Part shown: positions 41,186 through 51,305 of the stretch, one piece after another
Position numbering within the stretch: position 1 is the stretch's first letter
Layout: every line of letters begins with the position of its first letter
Source of the DNA: Melitaea cinxia
Lineage: Eukaryota > Arthropoda > Insecta > Lepidoptera > Nymphalidae
Assembly: GCF_905220565.1 (NCBI RefSeq)
Contig: NC_059416.1
Span: 12,214,001-12,278,000, forward strand
Direction of reading: 5' to 3'
DNA length: 64,000 bases
Notes under the pieces: model-generated
Databases searched by the model: none
What the model was told of the DNA's origin: nothing
The model's input: only the letters and a program-made list of their open reading frames with translations
Position numbers and translations under genes: made by a program

Positions 41186-43180
41186 TTTTTAGAGATACAA
41201 CCCAGAAAATTATTAGAAATTAGCATCATCACTAATTCAAATCTTACGCAAACTTATATATAAAACTCAAACAAAAACCCTTTCAAAAATATTGCCATTA
41301 TGGAACAATAAAAATTCATCATCAGCGCTTAATGATAGTGTATTTACATTTTCAATGCGATAATTTATCACGATCAAACAAAAACAATTCTTATATAGAA
41401 GTCATGTTGGCGTAAAATTGCGTGGGACTCAACAAACCGAGAATTTCGAGTGATTTACTAGCAAAACCCGACAGTGTCATTGTCTCGGCAAATCGATGTG
41501 AAACTCTTGACGCTGCGTGGGCTAGGTTATAGAGAAAAGTTTTATAATACTTGATAATATTATGACGGGTAAAATTTTCGCTCGATCATCTAGACACTAT
41601 TTTAACTTTAAAAGTTTGTAACTATTTTAAGGTAATGCCCTACAAGTAGAATCCAAAATCGCGTTATGACTTTCTTGACGTTAATAGAATAGTTCAAGCT
41701 TAAGATGATGAAGTTCAAAATTAAACATTTAATAATAGCACACAGGCTCAGAAAAGACTACAAAAGTTAAAATTAATTTGGCTATAGTTTTAAATTATCA
41801 TAGAGGTAAAATGATGGTTTGGGGAGTGTGGAGAATCACGTCGGAGTCACCAGTTTGGGGTTGCGAGGAATAGGTTGTGATGTTATCGTCGGCCATCGCA
41901 AAGGAAGGCTCCTCCGACCAGACGGGAGTTGTGTCTGGTGGGCTCCCCCCCCCTGGTTGTTGTCGGGTGCTCGTATATATACTCAATCACTTTGATAACT
42001 TTGATAGCGCGATGTAGAATATGTCAGTTTTCTCTAGTTTATATGTCGCGAGGTAGATGTCGCTACAATGGTATGCCCACTTAGTGATCAATAAAAAGGA
42101 AAATCTGAACTGTACAAATAAAACTCGAAATCGCGACCAAATCTAACTAATCTAACATCACCAACCTCACCTGACAAATATTCTCCACAAAAAAGTAAAG
42201 TTATGAAATGGGACATAAAATGGTACTTGTATTAGTCTTGTAACATATCCTAAAAATCTAGTTCTAACAATATTTATCTAGGATTCATTGTTGTATAGAA
42301 ATCGCCCAAGCGCGAAATGGCTGGGATCATACGACGGTTGACACAACTGAGTTATATTTATTCACTTCTACATTTTATGAGACATCTGATAAATGGTCTG
42401 TTAAAAGATCCAATTCCACTAAAATATAAACATTTATTTATTGTCTCTTTTTAATTTTTACTAAGTGTAAGAAATGTTTAGGGATTTCTAGAAAGGACCC
42501 ATTTGTTACGACTTTTGGAAAGGGGAAAATAAATTTCCATATTCTTCCAATCTTCGAACGGAAAGATGAAATCGTAAATTTAAATTCGGCGAAAATTTTT
42601 GCACTCGTAAGTATGAACGTAGAGGAAAGTCAAGAAATGTTTGGGGCGAAATTGACTTTTGTACTTTTTGAATCAGTGTTACTTTTCAGATTTATTGCTG
42701 TAAACTTACTTTACGTATTCAGTATTTAATTCTGATAAATGAAGGCCAATTTAATCTATTTTTTTTGTTTTTATTATTTTTTTTTATTTTCAAATTATCT
42801 CATAACTAAGAAATTCCCTTTTCTTTGTCGTGTCTGCTGCGGCTTTAAATCATAAGCACAGGCTGAATTTGACCACTTTTCTTCTCCAGTTATGCAGCAT
42901 CAAGTGTCTGTTTCTTGTTATTATTTCACAAGCTTTTATTAATATGCCGTAGCATTCAGTGAAACGTTTTTTTTTCTTTATTTCTCTTCTTCCTGTATGA
43001 TAAGAGATGAAACCTAATCCAACATCTTTTCTATCATTATTTACAATAACTATGAATATCTGTGATAGGAACTGGGATCCTGGATATCAAGGGAGACATT
43101 CACGATAAGATGAAGCACAAAGAAACCTGCGAGGATATACACCGAGACAGAAAAAAATATATTTGTACATATACTACTAT
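41186..43180. other. Two kb with no recognised repeat; one GC-richer patch
   Basis: 41800-41990 is GC-richer and gives a 62-codon minus-strand frame (Ser/Thr/Pro-rich, no domain recognised). It could be an old coding fragment. The rest is AT-rich. Confidence 0.35.
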
Positions 43181-43187
43181 TGGCGAG

Positions 43188-43380
43188 GCTTTAAATTAAG
43201 AACCGTCATTTTGAAGTTAGATAGGTTAAGGTTACTTTTTTTTTGTAACGAAATTATTATGTCGATAAACGGTCTAATTTGGAAGTTAGATAGGTTAGCG
43301 TTATTTTTTTTGTAACGAAATTATGCTGATAAACGGTCAAATTTTGAGCTTAGATAATTCGACGGTTCTTAATCTAAAGC
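43188..43380. mobile_element. Small MITE-like element
   Basis: The ends are inverted: GCTTTAAATTAAGAACCGTC on the left and GCTTTAGATTAAGAACCGTC on the opposite strand of the right (19 of 20). The interior is two to three copies of a 60-70-bp unit with AAGTTAGATAGGTTA, a T-run and GTAACGAAATTAT. No clear target duplication. Confidence 0.55.
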
Positions 43381-43556
43381 TTTACCCTAATATCTGTCAA
43401 AACTAGAATACAACATGCGACAGTTTGCATTAAACTGCACTTGCGCTACACTAATATTATCTCTCTGTCCCCTATTGCATTATGTCCTAAGATATTGTGA
43501 TTAATAAGCCTTTTGAGGATTACTTACCTGTTTAAAATATAAGCAAATATAGGCCC

Positions 43557-43602
43557 ACCTTTCATTCTAACTGGATAACATTATTCAGTTAAAATGAAAG
43601 GT
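43557..43602. repeat. Short inverted repeat
   Basis: ACCTTTCATTCTAACTG and CAGTTAAAATGAAAGGT are near-perfect inverted 17-mers 12 bp apart. Confidence 0.7.
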
Positions 43603-43611
43603 ATACATACT

Positions 43612-43792
43612 ACTTTACCATCGAATGCATCACAATAGCGTAGCAGTAGATCTATAAATAAAATGGTTATCTAGCTGAGTTTCGCAAGATATTTTTATTT
43701 TTACTCTTTTACCATCGAATGCATCACAATAGCATAGCAGTAAATCTAATAATAATAAATAAAATGGTTATCTAGCCGAGTTTCGCGATCGC
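43612..43792 (+). repeat. Local direct duplication
   Basis: TTTACCATCGAATGCATCAC through TCTAGC(T/C)GAGTTTCGC occurs at about 43612-43690 and 43706-43788. The second copy has an added AATAATAAT. 43793-44148 shows nothing else. Confidence 0.75.
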
Positions 43793-44148
43793 AAATAACC
43801 CTTTTGACTTCGTTTCAAGCGATCCACAATCCGAAAATAATATTTTTGTCCTAAAGTTCGCTCCACCGACTCGAATAATAACGATGATTTAGATTATGCC
43901 TACAAATTTCTTTACGACGACAAATAAACAACGTAAAATGGAATTAGTTAAATTAAAAAAAAGGCAAGAAATTGTTGCCTTTTAATTTATTTATTTTTTC
44001 TTTCTTGAAATAGGTTATTTATTTTCGCAGACTCGTAGCGAATGGAAATTATGATATTTTTACTAGGTAATTTTTAATGATTATCATAATTGTAGATAAT
44101 ATTTAGTTTTTTTGTTGTATAAATGTAATGTATGTAAGTATGTATGTT

Positions 44149-44474
44149 TCATCATTGCAGCCTATACAGTCCACTGCTGGACATAGGCCTCCATAAGTTT
44201 ACGCCAAAAATAACGTGAACTCATGTGTTTTGCCCATAGTCACCACGCTGGGCAGGCGGGTTGGTGACCGCAGTACTGGCTTTGTCGCACCGAAGACGCT
44301 GCTGCCCGTCTTCGGCTTGTGTATTTAAAAGCCAGCAGTTGGATGGTTATCCCGCCACCGGTCGGCTTTTTAAGTTCCAAGGAGGTAGCGGAACTGTGTT
44401 ATTCCTTAGTCGCCTCTTACGACACCCACGGGAAGAGAGGTGGTGGCTATATTCTTTAGTACCGTAGCCACACG
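44149..44474 (-). mobile_element. LINE tail, family R (copy 10)
   Basis: A long minus-strand copy from CAGCCTATACAGTCCACTGC to GTACCGTAGCCACACGG. Confidence 0.7.
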
Positions 44475-44627
44475 GTAAAGTATGTATGTTTGTTAGGATA
44501 AAATTAAGTGAAGCTACTCTAAATACAATGTAGCATACTTTTAAAGATGGCGGAATAACTATTTGCCTACATTATAGGTTTTAAATGAAATGATTTTTTT
44601 TAATTCTCCAGCGATAACTAAAAGGTA

Positions 44628-44770
44628 AAAGCCAGTACTGCGGTCACCAACCCGCCTGCCCAGCGTGGTGACTATGGGCAAAACACATGAGTTCACGTTA
44701 TTTTTGGCGTAAACTTGTGGAGGCCTATGTCCAGCAGTGGACTGTTTAGGCTGTAATGATGATGATGATG
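44628..44770 (+). mobile_element. LINE tail, family R (copy 11)
   Basis: A 143-bp copy ending GATGATGATGATG, flanked by AACTAAAAGGTA (44616-44627 and 44771-44782). Confidence 0.8.
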
Positions 44771-44782
44771 AACTAAAAGGTA

Positions 44783-45493
44783 GAAAATTAATTAAAAGTA
44801 AAAAACATTTAAAAAAATAAGTCTTCATTTTACTTTTACTGTCCAAAAAGGTAGTCGCGAAATTTACCTGCGTAGATAAACAAGTAGGCAAATTAAAAAA
44901 CATAATGTAATTTTTAATTTTTAAAACAAATATTCTGACTAACAATACATCTCAAATGTAATTAAATTGATGTGGCTCGAACACTAACTAACCTAAGTAC
45001 ATAGCGGTTAATACCTAACGGCTAGTCGATTGTGTTAAAACTGCCAAAATTTTCACAGCATTGCTTAGTAACTATAAGAAATATCTTAACACATTTTTCA
45101 TCCCATAATGGAGGGCACTTTAGTAACAAACGGGATCTTCTTTCTAAGTATAAGCGTAGATGTTCCAAACGGTACGCTTTGCTCGAGTAATTAAGAAAAT
45201 GAATCTAATTAAACGTATACAAGGAACTACAAAATCTTGTTAACATTATACACGTTTACCGGGTTCAAGCTAAATTGAAATAGTATTCACAGCTTCTAAA
45301 GAATGTTTATGCTATATTTTTATCATAGTAAAAATAATTTCCCCTTCCTTACCGGGACCCTTCAGCTACATTAAAAAAAGACCTATGCTAAGCAATGGGG
45401 TATTGCAGGCTGATCAATTAAAAAAGCATTATTTGGAGAAGTGTAATTTTAGTCTGAGTAAAGTAGTAGTATGTAAAGTAGTATGTAGTAAAG
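44783..45493. other. No supported feature
   Basis: A scrap resembling a LINE/SINE end (GACCTATGCTAAGCAATGGG) lies at 45380-45400. Confidence 0.4.
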
Positions 45494-45720
45494 AGGAAGC
45501 GCGGACGACAGAAAACAAGATGGGTGGACGATATCACAATGACAGCTGGTCACCTGTGGACCAGAGTTGCGCAGGACAGAGCTCAATGGAAATCACTGGA
45601 GGAGGCCTATGTCAAGAGATAGATTTAGATTAGATTTTATAAACACATGTATTATGTAACTATTTGTTGGTTCTCGGAAATAAAAGGCTTTATTATTATT
45701 ATTATTATTATTAATTTTAG
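45494..45720 (+). pseudogene. RTE-like LINE: reverse transcriptase C terminus and 3' end
   Basis: Codons 45494-45622 read RKRGRQKTRWVDDIT, then WTRVAQDRAQWKSLEEAY and a stop. This is the conserved end of RTE-type endonuclease/reverse transcriptase proteins (R-W-x-DDI and W-x-AQDR-x-W motifs). The UTR ends in an ATT microsatellite at 45694-45715. Upstream domains are missing. No target duplication was identified. Confidence 0.7.
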
Positions 45721-46165
45721 TATGAGCTTAAGTATAAATTTTAAAACATTCACGTGGTATGTGTTATTTGTTCCTAGTCTGGTTTTTGTAGGTCTTCTTA
45801 ACGTATATTTCTACCATATTATGTATTTACACAGACTAAAATTAACTTATATCTGCAAAGAGGTTAACGCTAGCTGATGAAATAAATTAACCGCAATTCT
45901 CTTCAGTACATTTTTAATTATTTTTCCCCGATATAATCTCTCGATATTAAAAAAAGTCCTCAAAATAATGTCGGTACATTTTCATGATTTACTGTTCCCG
46001 CAACAGAGGCTTTTTAACGTTGACTGCCCGTATTCAATCGACTTCCTTTGGACTTCGTAACATACTATTTTATAGGTAAAGCAAAAATATGCCAAAGTAC
46101 AATGATGATACTATGTTTTTATCTGTTTGAATAAACTAATATTTTATTAGTTTACTGCTTTTTTA

Positions 46166-46440
46166 TATATATAACTAGGTCTGCAAACAAGTATACGTCT
46201 CACCTGGTGGTAAGCGATCACCGTAGCTTCTAGACGTCTAAAAAACCAGAAGCATCGCAAGTGCGTTGCCAATCCTATTCCCAATTTCTCCCAGGAGCTC
46301 TGGTCACCTTACGCACAATACACAGAGATGCTTGAAAGCAGTATTATTTAGCTGTGATCTTCTGTAAGGTCGAGGTACTACCCCAGTCGGGCTGCTCCAT
46401 ATTTTAAGCACGAAACTTCCTGCTGTGCCCTATCTCAGTT
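46166..46440 (-). repeat. Family G repeat (copy 11)
   Basis: A full-length minus-strand copy. 45721-46165 is AT-rich with no feature. Confidence 0.7.
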
Positions 46441-46889
46441 AAATTAAAATCTGAGAAGGTTTGAACACGATAGTTTGGAACTATCAGCCTTACCAAATCT
46501 ATTCAAGACGAAGAAGAATCTGCGTGTCATGTCTTTCTATTTATAATATTAGCTAGTAAAAGTGAGTATAAGGCAATAATTTTCCTTCGTCAGCGAGCTA
46601 GAATTCTTTTAATTTCTTTCATCAAATCGATATATTTTTTTATTATTAGATAACAATGTTTATTTTTCATAAAACCTTTTCTCTCTTTTGAACTCTTTTA
46701 TTAACAAAGATTTTTTGGTGGCGAATCAGCGATATTGATTTTATAATGTAAAAATGTTGTTTTATTTTTATTGCTCGAACCTCTGTTGTTACCATTTTAT
46801 TATGACGTTGTTTAGATTTCTTCTCGCAAATAAAATTCCATTTTTAGTTTAAGGCTATTTATCTTTAATATAGTCGTTTAAGGCTATTA

Positions 46890-47065
46890 TTTACTAGGTG
46901 CGATACGCGGTTTCACTCTCGTAATTTCCAATCCCGTAGGAACGTCGAGACTAAGAATAACCAATGTGGTAATCTAAATCGTATCTATCTACGTACCAAA
47001 TCTAATTAAAATCAGTGCAGTAGTTTTTGCGTGAAAGAGTAACAAACATACAGACATACATCTAT
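46890..47065. repeat. Possible old transposon fragment
   Basis: CCAATCCCGTAGGAACGTCG and GTTTTTGCGTGAAAGAGTAA resemble widespread lepidopteran repeats. Class not determined. 46441-46889 shows nothing. Confidence 0.3.
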
Positions 47066-47105
47066 TGGTAGGATTCAGAATGATTAACGAGATGATTAGA
47101 ATATA

Positions 47106-47310
47106 CTAGCTGACCCCGCAAACGTTGTTTTGCCATATATGTTATTAACCCGCTTAATCCCCCCCCCTTATAACTTAGGGGTATGAAAAATAGATGTTGG
47201 CCGATTCTCGGACCTACCCGATATACCGACAAAATTTTATTAAAATCGGTCGAGCCGTTTCGGAGGAGTTCAATGTTTAACACCATGACACGAGAATTTT
47301 ATATATTAGA
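47106..47310 (-). mobile_element. Complete 205-bp Helitron
   Basis: On minus, TCTAATATATAAAATTCTCG starts at 47310 and the hairpin GCAAAACAACGTTTGC, GGGGTCAG and CTAG ends at 47106. Flanks are A and T. Confidence 0.8.
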
Positions 47311-47706
47311 TTTTTTCTTTTCAAAATTTTGAAGGGACTTCGAAATATTTATGATTATCTTGTGCTTCTTTTGTTAATAATCAATCAATATCTTATAACA
47401 CACACACGGTCGTCTGTTCTTAAAGTGGGCAACTTAATGCTTGTTAGAGGTAACAGTCGACTGTCATACGACTGTGAATTAAAATACGTAAAAGGATCTT
47501 TCTGGCAATATTATTACAAACTAAATCAACTTTTGCACAATGGCTTAATACAAAAAGTGGATCAATTCTTTTACTTTTCAAGAACACAATACCCTTTACA
47601 GAAGAACGCTGTAACAATGAGTCTCTTGGACAGGCTTCTACTACTTTTGAAGGACGAATTGTAATTTTTTCAAGGACTTAAATCTAATCCTTAATTGTGG
47701 ATTAAA
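47311..47706. other. SINE K scrap and an undecided ORF
   Basis: CACACACAC and GCAACTTAATGCTTGTTAGA (47398-47460) match family K bodies. The 111-codon frame 47329-47664 runs through this repeat and has no domain, so it is not accepted as a gene. Confidence 0.4.
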
Positions 47707-47720
47707 TATACATCTTGGTA
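47707..47720. repeat. Target-site duplication, left (TATACATCTTGGTA)
   Basis: The same 14 bases recur at 49136-49149, immediately beyond the terminal hairpin. Confidence 0.85.
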
Positions 47721-47795
47721 ATATCTAAGATTTTATTTTTGTGTTACCCACATTAGGAATTCTAAACATTTTTGAATATCATATCAAAAATTGAC

Positions 47796-47867
47796 CGCTC
47801 CAGCGGGGTTCGAACCCGCGTCTCCGACGTACCGTGTCGGCGCTCTAGCCAATTAAGCTATGGAACG
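47796..47867 (-). repeat. tRNA-like sequence, unit 1
   Basis: The 72-nt cloverleaf has acceptor CGTTCCA/TGGAGCG, D arm GCTT/GAGC, anticodon stem CCGAC/GTCGG, loop ACGGTAC and T arm GCGGG-TTCGAAC-CCCGC. By position the anticodon would be GGT, but base 33 is C instead of U and GGT anticodons are not normally used, so a SINE-type tRNA relic with an internal promoter is likelier than a working tRNA. Flanking TCATATCGAAAATTTCGCTC and GAGCGGTCAATTTTTGATAT can form an outer stem that competes with the acceptor. Confidence 0.65.
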
Positions 47868-48104
47868 ATACACCCGCTCGAGCGAAATTTTCGATATGAT
47901 AATTTTAAATTACGGTTTAAGCGAACCGTGGCGCCGTCTATAGTGAGCTCTTTACAGAAACCCGTAACTATTCAAAGTTTCATATTACAATGAAAATCTT
48001 TGACAGGAGACGACACCGTGCTATTTTTAATATCTAAGATTTTATTTTTGTGTTACCCACATTAGGAATTCTAAACATTTTTGAATATCATATCAAAAAT
48101 TGAC

Positions 48105-48176
48105 CGCTCCAGCGGGGTTCGAACCCGCGTCTCCGACGTACCGTGTCGGCGCTCTAGCCAATTAAGCTATGGAACG
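48105..48176 (-). repeat. tRNA-like sequence, unit 2
   Basis: Same as unit 1, 309 bp further on. Confidence 0.65.
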
Positions 48177-48413
48177 ATACACCCGCTCGAGCGAAATTTT
48201 CGATATGATAATTTTAAATTACGGTTTAAGCGAACCGTGGCGCCGTCTATAGTGAGCTCTTTACAGAAACCCGTAACTATTCAAAGTTTCATATTACAAT
48301 GAAAATCTTTGACAGGAGACGACACCGTGCTATTTTTAATATCTAAGATTTTATTTTTGTGTTACCCACATTAGGAATTCTAAACATTTTTGAATATCAT
48401 ATCAAAAATTGAC

Positions 48414-48485
48414 CGCTCCAGCGGGGTTCGAACCCGCGTCTCCGACGTACCGTGTCGGCGCTCTAGCCAATTAAGCTATGGAACG
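48414..48485 (-). repeat. tRNA-like sequence, unit 3
   Basis: Same as unit 1. Confidence 0.65.
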
Positions 48486-48722
48486 ATACACCCGCTCGAG
48501 CGAAATTTTCGATATGATAATTTTAAATTACGGTTTAAGCGAACCGTGGCGCCGTCTATAGTGAGCTCTTTACAGAAACCCGTAACTATTCAAAGTTTCA
48601 TATTACAATGAAAATCTTTGACAGGAGACGACACCGTGCTATTTTTAATATCTAAGATTTTATTTTTGTGTTACCCACATTAGGAATTCTAAACATTTTT
48701 GAATATCATATCAAAAATTGAC

Positions 48723-48794
48723 CGCTCCAGCGGGGTTCGAACCCGCGTCTCCGACGTACCGTGTCGGCGCTCTAGCCAATTAAGCTATGGAACG
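48723..48794 (-). repeat. tRNA-like sequence, unit 4
   Basis: Same as unit 1. Confidence 0.65.
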
Positions 48795-48998
48795 ATACAC
48801 CCGCTCGAGCGAAATTTTCGATATGATAATTTTAAATTACGGTTTAAGCGAACCGTGGCGCCGTCTATAGTGAGCTCTTTACAGAAACCCGTAACTATTC
48901 AAAGTTTCATATTACAATGAAAATCTTTGACAGGAGACGACACCGTGCTATTTTTAATATCTAAGATTTTATTTTTGTGTTACCCACATTAGGAATTC

Positions 48999-49137
48999 TA
49001 AACATTTTTGAATATCATATCAAAAATTGACCGCTCCAGCGGGGTTCGAACCCGCGTCTCCGACACGGTACGTCGGAGACGCGGGTTCGAACCCCGCTGG
49101 AGCGGTCAATTTTTGATATGATATTCAAAAATGTTTA
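48999..49137. repeat. Perfect hairpin: 66-bp arms, 7-bp loop
   Basis: Arms 48999-49064 and 49072-49137 are exact complements. The loop ACGGTAC is the anticodon loop of the tRNA-like sequence and the innermost stem CCGAC/GTCGG is its anticodon stem, so the turn-around point is the anticodon arm. Confidence 0.9.
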
Positions 49138-49299
49138 TACATCTTGGTATTTTCTTAGAGCATTTTTTAACGAACATTTTTATGCCAAGAACAATATCGA
49201 TACTGAGTCCTAACTGGCCTCCTTTTTTTTCCTATTCCATCTTTTAATGGATTAAAAAGAAGTGTTCTTTTGGCGTTTATTGTTTTTTTTCTGTTGGAC

Positions 49300-49630
49300 A
49301 TCGCTCTGATGTAGTAGTGCATGCGCCGTGTGGGGATTCGCATACCGGCGATTACGGGTTCTACCGCTCGAGATAGATATTTGCATTTGTACAAAGATTT
49401 ACTTCCGGTCTTGTTGTCTGTCCTCGTGGGTCTTCCCACTTTGCCTCGGATAGCACCTTAAACGGTCGGTCCCAGTTGTTCATAAAAGAGACCTCTTAGC
49501 AATCGTTACTCGTAAATATCGCCAACCCACAGTACAGCAGCGGTGGATTAAGCTTCGACCCTTCTCCTACATCGAGAAAGAGGCCTGTGTCCAACAGTTC
49601 CCGCTGCATGCCATTATAGACTAAATGTCA
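49300..49630 (+). repeat. SINE family S (diverged, with head)
   Basis: The head CATCGCTCTGATGTAGTAGT and the body blocks GGGTCTTCCCAC, AATCGTTACTCGTA and GTGGATTAAGCTTCGACCCT follow the family order. 49150-49299 and 49631-49914 show nothing. Confidence 0.6.
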
Positions 49631-49914
49631 GCGCTCGTTTCTTTAATGTAATATACATATATTCTCAAAGTTAACGTTTCCTTTCTGGGTCATGGTATTC
49701 GCATGTATAATAAAATCCCACAAACGATTTTGGAATTGTCTCAACATAAATTTAAAGTTTTTATTAAAAAAATAATAATATATAAAGCTTATTTACTCGG
49801 TGCAGGATTACATAGTTGATAAATATGTGTGGACTTAATGACGCTGCATTTTATGCAACATGTTACTAATTTTGTACTAAAACAGAGTATTATTATATTA
49901 TTATATACACATAT

Positions 49915-50158
49915 TATTTTTCAAAAGAGTAACTGCGGAGTTTCTTGCAGATTCTTCTCTGCAGAATCTACATTCTGAATCGGTGGTAGCTTTACTTCTA
50001 CAAATATAATAATTTATTTTTAAAGTTTTAATTTGTAAAATGACGATTCGAAAGTGAATGGATGAGCTGGAGCGGTCAATTTTTGATATGATATTCAAAA
50101 ATGATTCGAAAGTGCTCTTGGAGCCCATTTGAATAAAGCTGTTTTTGATTTTGATTTA
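49915..50158 (+). repeat. LINE 3' UTR, family L (longest copy)
   Basis: AAAAGAGTAACTGCGGAGTT, TCTGAATCGGTGGTAGCTTT and AATGACGATTCGAAAGTG, then after an insertion CTCTTGGAGCCCATTTGAAT and AAAGCTGTTTTTGATTTTGA. The TTTTGATT tail is the family's 3' end. Confidence 0.7.
50057..50102 (+). mobile_element. 46-bp insertion of the family T 3' end
   Basis: CTGGAGCGGTCAATTTTTGA and TATGATATTCAAAAAT are the last bases of a family T copy. GATTCGAAAGTG (50045-50056 and 50103-50114) flanks it. This shows that family T inserts on its own by target priming, with its 3' end close to CAAAAATG. Confidence 0.8.
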
Positions 50159-50825
50159 TGTTTTATTGTGATTACTGTATTACTTACACGATCCTAATAA
50201 ACAAATTTTCTTTCTTGTTTCTTTTGAAACATATTTTACTATATGTTTACACTGACCTTTACAGCTGACCATTAAATCAATTTCAAAGGATTATATCACA
50301 CCATTCCATTAAAAATAATACATCCAATTTGAAAACTAAGCAATTATTTATTTATGCATTATTAAATAATACATTAGTATCAATACTATATACTCCTAAA
50401 AGCTAACCAAATTTATTAGAAGTGTTACATTGTATCAATGCTTGCCTACCACACAGACACCTGTCATTTACAGTTCATATGTTTTATCCCTTAATCCATA
50501 TCAGATCATATCATTAAACCCTAATTCTCTACCTGATTGGGCCTAACTATTTATAAGCATATTATGTGTATATCATATAAATTACAGGGCGTTTGCAGCT
50601 GGCGGGCTATAATTGATACCAGTACGTTAATGACTCGGACTATTATGAGAGTTTGGTGTGGTACGAGGTTAGAGCGCTGTGAGAAAACACCAGCAACTAA
50701 TATTGACTTAATCCTTACTAATATTATAAAGTTGAAAAGTTGGTTTCAATCTCATGGACTGCTGGTTCGAATTGATTTTTTTTTTTGTCTTGAATAGTCT
50801 ATTTACCTGTGCTGGGCTACGACAG
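50159..50825. other. No gene; Helitron-like scrap
   Basis: CTTACTAATATTATAAAGTT at 50715-50734 resembles a Helitron 5' end. Nothing else was recognised. Confidence 0.4.
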
Positions 50826-50829
50826 TATA

Positions 50830-50870
<41 letters not shown>
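50826..50870. repeat. TA microsatellite
   Basis: Uninterrupted (TA)n of about 42 bp at the 5' truncation of the next LINE copy. Confidence 0.9.
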
Positions 50871-50872
<2 letters not shown>

Positions 50873-51107
50873 TATAGCCACCCCCTCTCTTCCCGTGGGT
50901 GTCGTAAGAGGCGATTAAGGGACAACACAGTACCACTACCAACTAAGAACTGTTAAAGCTGATCGATGCCAGGATAATCATGTAACTATAGGTTTTAAAT
51001 AGACAGACCGAAGATGAACAGCAGCGTCTTTGGTGCATTAAAGCCAGCCCTGCAGTCACCAACCCGCCTGCCCTGCGTGGTAACTATGGGCAAACTTCAT
51101 GAGGTCG
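50873..51107 (+). mobile_element. LINE tail, family R (copy 12)
   Basis: Runs from GGTATAGCCACCCCCTCTCT to TGAGGTCGCGCC; the usual tail is replaced by a CA run (51110-51136). Confidence 0.65.
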
Positions 51108-51137
51108 CGCCACACACACACACACACACACACACAT

Positions 51138-51250
51138 ACATTCTGCTCCGAAGGTTATGAATTCTATTCCCGCTCTGATTCGTGGTATGTATAGCTATAA
51201 CAGTGTTATAGCACAAGCATTAAGTTGCTTATCTTAGTAGCGGGCAGCTG
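51138..51250 (+). repeat. SINE family K (copy 2)
   Basis: TCTGCTCCGAAGGTTATGAA and TTCTATTCCCGCTCTGATTC match the head at 32770-32850, followed by CATTAAGTTGCTTATC. A TG microsatellite lies at 51284-51304. Confidence 0.6.
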
Positions 51251-51305
51251 TTTTTGTAAAACATGACCCATACGTAACGTATTGTTGTGTGTGTGTGTGT
51301 GTGTA

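Larger units (their letters stand above)
47721..49135 (-). mobile_element. Tandem array of 309-bp tRNA-like repeats with terminal hairpin
   Basis: Four full units with a 309-bp period look identical, followed by a partial fifth that folds back. Each minus-strand unit has GGCGCCACGGTTCGCTTAAA, then ATTATCATATCGAAAATTTC, the tRNA-like 72-mer, then GTCAATTTTTGATATGATAT and TCAAAAATGTTTAG. The block is enclosed by a 14-bp target duplication, so it probably inserted as a preformed multimer. Units contain no long ORF of their own. Related single copies are at 24650-24833 and 50057-50102. Confidence 0.8.

Noticed and set aside
47329..47664. 111-codon frame as a host gene
   Set aside because: It crosses a SINE scrap, has no domain and is AT-biased like its flanks.
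47796..48794. Cluster of functional tRNA genes
   Set aside because: The loop lacks U33, the implied anticodon GGT is not normally used, and copies sit inside a mobile repeat.
47772..48920. Four identical 73-codon frames
   Set aside because: Read-through of the 309-bp repeat units, antisense to the tRNA-like sequence. Identity reflects the repeat, not protein constraint.
47721..49135. Hammerhead ribozyme (retrozyme) in the 309-bp unit
   Set aside because: No CUGANGA box paired with a suitable GAAA was found on either strand, so circularisation by a known hammerhead cannot be claimed.
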